Of a stretch of 64,000 bases of DNA, positions 55,906-64,000 are shown piece after piece. A program made the translations under genes and the position numbers. Numbering within the stretch: position 1 is the first letter of the stretch; the number at the start of each line of letters is the position of its first letter. The stretch is taken from NCBI GenBank assembly GCA_013076295.1, contig RQOL01000906.1, positions 248,001 to 312,000 on the forward strand, read 5' to 3'. This DNA is from Sanderia malayensis. Taxonomy: Eukaryota; Cnidaria; Scyphozoa; Semaeostomeae; Pelagiidae. The notes beneath the pieces were generated by a model. The model was given only the letters and a program-made list of their open reading frames with translations. It did no database searches and had not been told where the DNA came from.

Positions 55906-56850
55906 GTGTAAGTTGTGGGAGAATGAAAAGCAATTTCAATCAGAAAATGTAACTAAGGATGAATTTTAGTTTGTTATAGCTGTATTTACATGAATTCATG
56001 CGTATATTGCGGGGTTGAATATTAATATCAGTGAAAACAAGTAAAAAAGGTGTATTTGAATCAGCCAGGTTTAGCTGTATTTACCTGGATTCATGTCTAA
56101 TGTGTTGGTATGAATGTCAATATTACGGAAAACAAGTAAACAAAGTTGTATTTCACTTAGTTTTTGCTGTATTTACGTGAATTCACATGTGAAATGTTGG
56201 AATGAATCTTAATATCAGAGAAAACAATTAAATAAGGGTGCATTTTAAAACGTTTTAGCTATATTAATGTGGATTCACGTGTAAATTGTGAGAATGAAAT
56301 TAAATTTCAATGAGAAAACTGTAAGTGAAGATATATTTTAATTAGATTTAGTTATATTTACATGTTTTCGTGTCTGCTTTGTGGGAGTGAATATTAATAT
56401 CACTGGAAACAAATAAAATGGGTGTATTTCAATTCGCGAAGTTTAGCTGTATTAACGTGGATTCATGTGTAAATTCTGTGAATGAATGTCAATATCAGTG
56501 AAAAGAAGTAAATAAAGATGTATTTACTTAATTGTGCCCCTATTTTCGTGGACTCGTGTGTAAATTGTGGGAATCAATGTCAAAATCACAGGTATTTTTT
56601 GATTATTTGTTATCTCTATTTACATGGATTCATGTTTAAGTTGTCGGAATACATGTCAATATCACTGAAAACAAATGAATTAAGGTGTAGTTCATTTGGT
56701 TTCAGTTGTCTTGGCCTGGATTCATGTGTAAATTGTGGGATTAAATGTAAATATCAAAGAAAACAACTAAAAGGGTGTATTTCAAGCAGTCCCTGTTAGC
56801 TGTATATACGTGGATACATATGTAATTTATGGTAGTGAATGTTAATATTG
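55905..56850. repeat. ~92-bp tandem satellite, about 10 copies
   Basis: The unit is approximately TTAGCTGTATTTACgTGG-aTTCATGTGTAAATTGTGG-GAATGAATnTnAATATCA-GtGAAAACAAnTAAA. Starts of the GCTGTATTTA block fall near 55979, 56074, 56166, 56258, 56350, 56446, 56538, 56616, 56707 and 56799. Copies are about 75-85% alike by eye. Confidence 0.9.
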
Positions 56851-57740
56851 TCGTGAGGTGTTTCTGTTAAGAATTCCACCCCAGAGCTGGGGACGGTAAC
56901 CAGAACTTCAGTAGGCGATGTCTCGCTTGCGATGGTGCTGTACGCTAAGGTTTCAACCAGAGAATCAAAATTCTTGCGGCAAAATGTATCGATAAAAATA
57001 TAATCAGTTGAGCTCCTAACCCTGAGCTCAACGAACTGAAACTGAGCAACGATAATAGGTTTTACAGAGTAATTAAAACTAGATAACACCATGTTACACA
57101 AGCGTGGTTACATGTAAAATACCCTGTACTTCAACACCCACGAAGAACAGAAGCCCTGAACACGTTGGTGGCTTCAACGCGCTCCACTGGCTCTATACAT
57201 CTAGGCGGGAAAATAACCTGGGCCTCGTGCACGTAGGTTGCACAGAAGCCATAATTAAGTACCTAAAATTCTATTGTTTGTTAATTAACTGCGCATATCC
57301 AAGGACATCTCGGTGTCCACGTAATCTTTAAGTATTCTTCATAATATAGTCCACGTGGCTTCAATAACAATGAAGGACATCTCGGTGTCCACGTAATATT
57401 CAGACTTCAATCTTCAAATTCTCTAAATTTTCGTAATATCGTATAATTCTTCATAATTCTTCATAATTCTTCATAATTCTTCATAATTCTTCATAATTCC
57501 TCATAATCTTCATAATTCTTCATAATTTTTATAATCATCGTAATTCTTTATAATCGTAATATTTCTTCGTAATCTTCGTATTTCTTTATAATCTTCATAA
57601 TTAGTCGTAGTACAAAATTCACCTGCAACTCGTTGCAATTCGATACGTGAATTGTTGCCGCTCGCAATAGTCAAATATAATAATAATAATAATAATGAAA
57701 TAGCCGCTACAATGATAATAATAATAATGATAATAAGATG
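56851..57740. other. Low-complexity and unassigned sequence before the gap
   Basis: 57300-57326 and 57373-57399 are direct repeats, each with a GGACA/TGTCC hairpin. 57440-57605 is a TTCTTCATAA-type array and 57677-57735 is an AAT-type tract. A Ser/Thr-rich minus-strand frame (57101-56796) is not recognised. Confidence 0.5.
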
Positions 57741-57743
57741 GGC

Positions 57744-57843
57744 NNNNNNNNNNNNNNNNNNNNNNNNNNNNNNNNNNNNNNNNNNNNNNNNNNNNNNNNN
57801 NNNNNNNNNNNNNNNNNNNNNNNNNNNNNNNNNNNNNNNNNNN
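57744..57843. other. Assembly gap (100 N)
   Basis: A run of 100 unresolved bases, probably a placeholder length. It truncates the gag frame that enters from 57978. Confidence 0.99.
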
Positions 57844-57978
57844 GTTTGGCCAGAATGGTGGTAATTTCACACTATAACCAGACACAGAAGGTAATTCTCG
57901 TGATGGTTGTGCTGTCGCTGTAGCCTGCGAAGAACTTTGGCTGGCTGTTGGTGCACCGTTGTTTTGAGGTTCAATCAT
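57844..57978 (-). CDS. Gypsy-type gag N-terminus, truncated by the gap
   Basis: From ATG 57978 the minus strand encodes MIEPQNNGAPTASQ, a Ser/Gln/Thr-rich linker, then YSVKLPPFWPN. The KLPPFWP block opens gag of many Ty3/Gypsy elements in invertebrates and precedes a W...VE..F capsid helix that would lie in the gap. Just upstream (58085-58062) is TTGGTGACCACGACGTGA, a boundary sequence I recall from Mag-like elements. This belongs to a different element from the pol at 58409, since the leaders differ. Confidence 0.6.
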
Positions 57979-58065
57979 GTTGGTTGAAAACGCGATTACG
58001 AAATATAAAATAAAATGTATGAACTTGCCTGAATATGTTCGAATATGACGAGTGAAGAATGTCAC

Positions 58066-58375
58066 GTCGTGGTCACCAATTTGGAATCACGGTTACTGTT
58101 CGTCGAATAGCTAGTGATAACCAATAACAAGGCAAGATATCGCGTGTCTTTGCTTGAAGAATCGAGAGCAAGAAAATATTCGTGTGCGTTGTGTGAAAAC
58201 TATGATCTAACTGATTCATTAAACTTTGTACATAAAACTAACAATCAAAATAAAATCAGGTGCGAATATCAGAGGAAAGAGAATGATAGGTGATGATGAG
58301 AAGTTATTTACCGACAGGATGGATTAGTGAGAAAAGACGTTAGTGTAAAGGTGTTGGAATTTTGATTACAATTGT
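58066..58375 (-). repeat. Candidate LTR of the gap-truncated Gypsy-type element
   Basis: The roughly 300 bp between the pol stop (58409) and the gag leader has no frame. It begins near TGTAATCAAAATTCC and ends near the TTGGTGACC boundary. No second copy is visible in the window, so the call rests on position only. Confidence 0.35.
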
Positions 58376-58408
58376 CGTTGTCAATGATGATATTGAAACG
58401 CTACAGGT

Positions 58409-61400
58409 TCATCGAAACACGACTACAAAGCTTAGTAGTTCATCGTTGTATGGAACGATGTTGCGACGCAATCGTAGGTTATACGGTGGGTGCAGTTCCC
58501 TTTCAGTGACTTCTTCATCTTCACTGTCTGATGTTTCAGTTATCTCTTCGGCCGTTTCTGGTTTTGGCTCGGCTTCGCTTTCTGCTGTACTCGGCAGTTT
58601 AATCTCTGTCAGCGTTGTCGGGTGACGTACTCGCTTTAACTTATCGCGTGTGACGGTTTTCGTGATATTGCCTTTATCTGTCTGTACTTCAACTGAATAA
58701 AATGGATGCGCGCTGCGAATGACTTGAAACGGGCCGTTCCACTTTTTTGTAAGCTTTGTTCTTGTGAGTCTTGGTAAGAACATGTAAACATGATCTCCCG
58801 GTGCCAGTTTGTCGTCTTGTGTGACCTTCTTGTCGTGAAATGTAGCGTATCTTGCTTTTCGTTTGCTCATATTTTTGCGCGCAATTTCATACATGTGTTG
58901 CATTGTGTCTTTGAATGTGCCAAAAGCTATCTGATCTTCTTGAGGTTCTAAAGTACTAGAATTCTGAATCGTCGGCCGTGCATCAATTCTGCTGGGCTAA
59001 ACCCGGTTGATGTGTGCACGCTTGTGTTATATGCATAGCAAGCTTCTCGTAGCCATTGATCCCACTTGTTCTTGATCTGCTCATTTTGTATCAAGGCAGT
59101 GGTGAGATATGTTTTTGTGTTTGCGTTTGACTGCTCGGTGAGGCCATTTGAACTTGGATTGTATGCTGTGGTACGCAGCTTTTTAATGCCCAGACCTGCC
59201 ATAAGCTCCTGGAACAATCTGCTTTCGTAGGCTGGATCTTGATCAAATAGTAGAGCTCTAGGGATTCCGAATCGTGGACAGTAATCCATCATGTATTTAG
59301 CTGCTGTTTCTGCTGTGCGATCTTTAATTGCATATAGCTGTATGTACTTTGTGAAGACATCATTCACGACTAAGATGTGACATTTTCCAGTTGCTGTTGT
59401 TGGTAACTCGACCAAGAAATCTATCGATATCAGGTCCAACGGTTTCTCTGGAAAGCTTCGTCTTCCCATGTTGGCCAACTTCTTCTTTTGTGGCTTTAGT
59501 TGTAGACAGATTTCGCATTTTTCGATATGTTTCTTGATACCGTCATATGCATTTGGCCACCAAAAAACTTAGAACGCGTCTGTGCGTTTTGAAAACGCCA
59601 AAATGGCCGGCCGCCCAATCAGAATGGCATAAAGAAACTATGTCTGTTCGTAATTCTTGTGGCAGTACCATCAGTTGTTTTCCGTGGTGTTTATACACGA
59701 GAAATCCTGTATCATCTATAGACAGGTTGGCTGCTTTTCGTCTAAATTCTGAAGGAAATTCAAGTTTGTGTTCATTTTTGTGATGTTCGAGGTACTTGAT
59801 TACGGCCTGTAATTGGGTATCGTCTCGCTGGGCTGCTAATAACTCGTCATTGTCGAATAAGTCTGGGGCGAAGTACATCGAAAATCCTCCTAGCGCTTCA
59901 ATCGGTGCTACGGCTTTAACGTTGCGACTCAAATAGTCTGCGACGGCGTTTTCCTTTCCCGGCAAGTATACTAATTCTCCAAGCTCTTGTAGGTATTCAA
60001 TCCATCGGTATCGGCGATTAAGAACGTCTTTAAACGTCTTTCAAAATGTCAATGGTTTGTGGTCAGCATAGACCAGAAAGTCTGTTCCTCTCAAATACAC
60101 TTCGGTTTTCCTGCATGCAAAGTAAACGGCGAGTAGTTCTTTATCCGTCGTGGCGAAGCGTCGTTCACTCGGTGACAGTGTTCTTCCCCCGAATTGAACA
60201 GGACGGAGTTCTCCGTTGTCTTCTTGGGCTAACACGAATCCAATGCCGATATTGCTGGCGTCGGTAATGAGTATAAAGTGCTTCTTGAAGTCAGGGTTGT
60301 AGCGCTGTGCAGCTGTCTAATTGTTCCTTCATGGCAGTAAATGCAAACTCGCATGTGTTTTTCCATTGAAACTTTGCGCCTTTTCTCAATAGTCCATAGA
60401 GTGGTTCAGCCAATGAAACATAATTTGCCACAAATTTCCTGTAAAAACAAGCAAGTCCCAAAAATGAGCGCACTTGGTCAGCATTGATAGGTTTGGTAAC
60501 TTGCACAATTTCTGTTAATTTAGACTGCAACGGTCTTACACCATTAGCTGATATTTCATGCCCAAGAAAGTCAACTTGTGGCTTGACAAAATCGCATTTC
60601 TTCATATTAATTCGTAGGCCTGCTGTTGCCAGCTTTTGTAGGGCGTTGTCAAGATCTTGCAGATGTGATTCCAAATTGGGGCTGAAAACCAGGATATCAT
60701 CGAAATAACAAGCAATGTAGGCTTCTGTTCCTTTAAAAACTTCTTGCATGGGTGCGGCAAAAGTGAATTGGGCTCCAATTCACCCAAAAAGCATTTTTTC
60801 CATTGATATTTGGCTCCTGGTAGCACAAATGCAGTTTTTGCACGATCTTGTTCAGCGACTGGAATCTGATGATAGCCATTCTTCAGATCTAGCACAGTAA
60901 ATACACTTGCACCATGCAATCGATCCAGAGATTCATCAATTCGTGATATTGGAAACGTTCCCGGCACTGTTTTCGTATTTAACGCGCCGTAATCGACGCA
61001 CATGCGCAACGTCCCGTACTCTGATTTCATGCTGAATCAGTGAAACTTCTGGTTTTTCGGCGAGCTGCTGAACACAATCTTTTAGTGCCTTGACTACTTG
61101 ATTGCGTTGATTGGGATCCAGATGATGGAGCTTGTCATCAGACTTCTCAGGGCTTTCCGCGCACATTTCAACAGTCTCGTTGACAGTTTCCAGACAATTC
61201 AACGTGCCCAATGTTTCTCCTTTCTTCAGGCGAATCTCTTCGTCGCTCCGATTGTATATTGGAAATTTAACGTGTTTTGTGATTGACTGAAAAAACACAT
61301 CGCTCATCTCTAGCTTTTCCCAAATGTTCTCGATAGGTTCAAAAAATGACGTTGTTTCACTCATTACTTTAACTGCTGCGTTCTTGATCTTCGAATGCAG

Positions 61401-61856
61401 CATAATTGACGAATTTGTTGGAATTACTGCTATTCTTGCTACGTGAATGCATGCAGATTCCACGTCTATGTTTTCCCGCCAATACTTTATCACTACACTT
61501 GCATCGTTTTGTGGTATGAATGTGAGCAGTTTATTGTCATTGTCTCTTACTGTTCCTTTAAGCTTTAATTCGGTTTGCATACCTGAAATATTAGATGTGA
61601 TGCCTGATGAAATTAGTATTGGTTGATATTCCAAGACATGCGAGGAACCATCTTCTCTGAAAAACTGCATATTTAGATGAGCTACGCCTTCTATCTCAAA
61701 ATTATTTCCAGCTATGCCAACACCACTTCGTCCGGCCGGTATTAATGGTGGACGAGACGGTAGTTTATTGAAAGTCTCTGTTGTCATCATAGAGTACATG
61801 CTTCCCGTATCGTATAAAAATTCTACCTTTGCGCCTCCAATATTAACTTGTAACAT
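58409..61856 (-). pseudogene. Ty3/Gypsy pol (protease, RT, RNase H, integrase), frameshifted
   Basis: In order on the minus strand. Protease: VEFLYDTGSMYSMM (61820). Reverse transcriptase: LRMCVDYGALNTKTVPGTFP, VFTVLDLKNGYHQIPV (first Asp) and IACYFDDILVFSPNL (FDD box). RNase H: FATTDKELLAVYFACRKTEV, YADHKPLTF. Integrase zinc region: LCHSDWAAGHFGVFKTHRR. Catalytic core: ISIDFLVELPTTATG, LLFDQDPAYES, NPSSNGLTEQSN (D, D, E). C-terminal GPY/F-like block: KKWNGPFQVI. The order RT-RNaseH-IN is Ty3/Gypsy. There are at least four frameshifts and a deletion just before the RT, where the protease-side frame jumps directly to LRMCVDY. It cannot make an intact polyprotein. Confidence 0.9.
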
Positions 61857-62500
61857 AATCCGCGATACTGGTTTGATTTTCGCTGCGCTTTGGCTCCAAC
61901 TAGCATTTTACCGGCTGATGATGATGGCGATGTTTCATTTGCTGCTCTTGCAGACCTGCAATATTTTGCAATATGTCCCTGACGCTTACACTTGTGGCAA
62001 GTTTTCAATTTATAACACTGTGATTTCGTATGGCCTATATGTCCACAGTTTTCGCACTGGTTTTCCGGTTTCCTTTCTTGCTTCTCGGTCACGCGTTCAA
62101 TTTGTGTTGTCAATCTTTCTATCATCGCTTCTAGCTTATCCATTCGATCATCGGGCGGAGAGCTAGTTCCGCTCCCCGCCGCCAGCAAACCTTCTTGCCT
62201 ATGTAACGCATTGCTGCCTGCTGCAGAGTTAGCAAGTTCAAGTATACTTTCTAACGAGCATTTTCCCGTTAACTGCAACAATTTTGCTGGTTCTTGGACT
62301 TCGGGTACTAGCTTGGGCAAGGTGTGATTCTGAGCGATTGATTCAATCACCCCATTGTCTGTAATTCCGTAAAGTTCTTTGATAACCGACTTAATTTAGT
62401 CCAACGCATTTAGTTGTGCCTCGAATTGTAACACCCATGTATTAAAGCTTACAAAGTTGTCTCCTTTAAAATTTTGTATCGCCGTAATTTTTCCAGGCAT
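61823..62500 (-). pseudogene. Ty3/Gypsy gag with zinc knuckles
   Basis: The start is ATG 62500 (MPGKITAIQNFKGDNF). It has FNTWVLQFEAQLNALD, an in-frame stop near 62392, and VIKELYGITDNGVIE. A nucleocapsid with two CCHC knuckles, CENCGHIGHTKSQC and CHKCKRQGHIAKYC, lies near 62055-61965. Capsid sequence between LNALD and IKSVIK is shorter than expected, so there is probably an internal deletion. It overlaps pol by about 34 nt in another frame, as at gag-pol frameshift sites or after mutation. Confidence 0.75.
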
Positions 62501-62535
62501 GATGTCAAATGTTGATCTCGGATCACAAATTTCAG

Positions 62536-62554
62536 AATCTCGGTAGGACCTCCA
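62536..62554 (-). other. Primer-binding site, tRNA-Gln type
   Basis: The minus strand reads TGGAGGTCCTACCGAGATT, 36 nt before the gag ATG. It is complementary to the 3' end of an animal tRNA-Gln (expected TGGAGGTCCCACCGAGATT), with one mismatch over 19 nt. It fixes the downstream edge of the 5' LTR. Confidence 0.75.
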
Positions 62555-63140
62555 TTTTTGTTGTGGTTTATCCTATGTGTTTGTTGAGTCAAAGATAAGC
62601 GTCGAAGTTGATTGGTAACATACATATATATATACAAAATGAATCTCAAAATAGCTTTGAAAATCGGAAACAAAGCGAAACATAATAACTACTAAAACTT
62701 TTCGTCTGACACTCATCGGAGTAGTACGTCGGAAAGAGAACGAAAATGAAAACCTCACGAATAATAGAATCTGTCTACATCAAAACCATGGATCCCATAT
62801 TGTGTAGACAGAAGGAGTTCGTTTTCCCACTGGGACTCTTTCGATAATCTATCGTTCGATCACCGGTGATGATTGGTTGTTTTTGCGCTATACCAATCAC
62901 TCACCTCTTTTCTTTTCATGTATATTGATCGATGTCACTCCGACCAATACTAAATTTTAAAACGAAAAACAACAATATTTATAACCAAAAACAATTAACA
63001 AATCTAAACCAATCAAATTTCAGAAAAACAATTCTCCCGCAGGAAAATTACTCACTCTCGGTTAACTTCCCGCGGCTAGCATTGTGAATCATGTATACTT
63101 AAAACTTAAAACAACTTGCGGTAATTCATGGATAAACGAG
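62555..63140 (-). repeat. Candidate 5' LTR of the tRNA-Gln Gypsy element
   Basis: It lies directly upstream of the primer-binding site, non-coding, with a GGTTATAAATATTG TATA-like box near 62985 and CACAACAAAAA at its end. No matching 3' LTR follows the pol at 58409, so the copy is incomplete or chimeric. The outer boundary is a guess. Confidence 0.45.
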
Positions 63141-63176
63141 TGGCATTACAATCAATTGGCGAACAACATCTATTTA

Positions 63177-63716
63177 GGGCCTGTTTATATGGAGAAGGGC
63201 CAGCCCTCCTAGGAGGGCTAGCCCTCTTTGCCGAGATCTGGCCTTTCTAGTTGACGCTTCATAAAATTCCTTTTCGTTTACATGAGGAGGGGGCCAGCCC
63301 CCTCAGGCGAGATCTCGCTATTGACTACCCGAGATCTCGCCAAGGAGGGCTGGAAAATATGCTTTTGCGCACGCGTCAAATACATACTGCATGTGTTGTC
63401 AAAGTAAAAGTGGCTGTTAGCCGTGAAAATATCAATTCAAACACAAAGCAATTTGGCTGGACTTCTGACCTGACATGGCGCACCTTCTAATCACTGCTCT
63501 CCATAAATACAAAAGTAAAATGGAATTCAAAAATATAGATTTCGATGGTGATAGGCCAAAACAATATGCTTGGCTAAGAGCAAAAGTGGTGACAAGTTAT
63601 CACGGTGAAGGAATAGCTGTGAAAATTTCCGAAGAAGGCTGGAAAATGCTCATATAAACAAGCATGCAAATGCAGCCCTCTTAGGGGAGCTATCCCCTGT
63701 CCGCATAAACAGGCCC
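63177..63716. mobile_element. Harbinger-like MITE with TTA TSD
   Basis: GGGCCTGTTTATA at the left and ATAAACAGGCCC at the right are inverted repeats, flanked by TTA (63174-63176 and 63717-63719). A 3-bp TWA duplication is typical of PIF/Harbinger. The interior has repeated GAGATCTCG and CCAGCCCCCT words. Confidence 0.75.
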
Positions 63717-63719
63717 TTA

Positions 63720-64000
63720 ACTATATATAAAATTATTGCGTGAGCAACATAGGCCCGAAGACTGGCGTCTCGATGTTGCCTTTCAAAGATTTCCGCAACA
63801 CAAATCGTGGATATGTGTATATCTTCTGGCAAGCCTCCACAGGACCCCAAACAACGCCCTTGATGCCCTTGAAAACTTCTGGAAATTGGAACAGGACTAC
63901 TGGAGGACGTGCGGTTGGAACAGAAGAAGTTACCCCGACAATTGCTGCGAAAATTGCTTCAGCACATGGTGTAACGCCATAGATGCCGGAACAAGGGGGT
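63720..64000. other. Window end, open frames on both strands, unassigned
   Basis: Both strands are open for over 200 nt here with higher GC than neighbours, which suggests coding sequence. I cannot match either frame to a family. Confidence 0.3.

Noticed and set aside
57619..58065. 148-codon frame running through the gap
   Set aside because: Only the part upstream of the gap looks like gag. The far side is an ATT-type microsatellite translation.

Overview
This is a eukaryotic, metazoan window and most likely cnidarian (anthozoan or hydrozoan). That taxon is an inference. It rests on AT-rich DNA, spliceosomal introns, two animal host genes, and a dense mix of Gypsy, Penelope-like, CR1/L2-like, MULE, Academ-like, mariner, pogo and hAT-like repeats. 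There is one assembly gap, 100 N at 57744-57843. Almost all long open frames belong to decayed mobile elements. Only two ordinary host genes are recognisable: two exons of a ZFYVE21-like FYVE-domain gene (minus, 2428-2741) and a complete two-exon COA4-like twin CX9C gene (plus, 44470-46070).

Layout: 0-7 kb holds the ZFYVE21 exons, a MITE, and a 712-bp TIR element carrying a RecQ-like helicase fragment, nested in a larger inverted repeat. 7-11 kb holds decayed non-LTR reverse transcriptase, a Penelope-like GIY-YIG fragment and a MITE. 11.6-16.1 kb is a reverse-transcriptase element with a C-terminal nuclease-like domain, split by a 2.58-kb palindromic transposon with a nuclease-like core. 16.4-22.4 kb is copy A of a kinase plus MULE-transposase element, interrupted by other repeats. 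25-29 kb holds an intron-bearing Gypsy-type integrase, a FLYWCH/MULE transposase and a non-LTR fragment. 29.9-44.4 kb is a field of foldback elements and MITEs, several with target-site duplications readable by eye, ending in a 2.9-kb palindrome that stops 39 bp before the COA4 start codon. 48.5-54.3 kb is copy B of the kinase/protease-like/MULE element on the minus strand. 54.4-56.8 kb is a 5' part of a non-LTR element running into a 92-bp satellite. 57.8-63.1 kb holds two Gypsy-type elements, and 63.2-63.7 kb a Harbinger-like MITE.

The most unusual item is the element at 16.4-22.4 kb (A) and 54.3-48.5 kb (B). In B, a first gene joins a protein kinase domain to a domain with a papain-like NDGTNACAF motif. 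A second gene on the same strand encodes a MULE-type transposase with a SWIM-like zinc finger and a further C-terminal Cys/His domain. Copy A has the kinase and the transposase in the same order, and both copies share an intron at the same codon position. Both are broken by frameshifts and insertions, so they are fossils, but the shared architecture suggests a transposon family that carries its own kinase.
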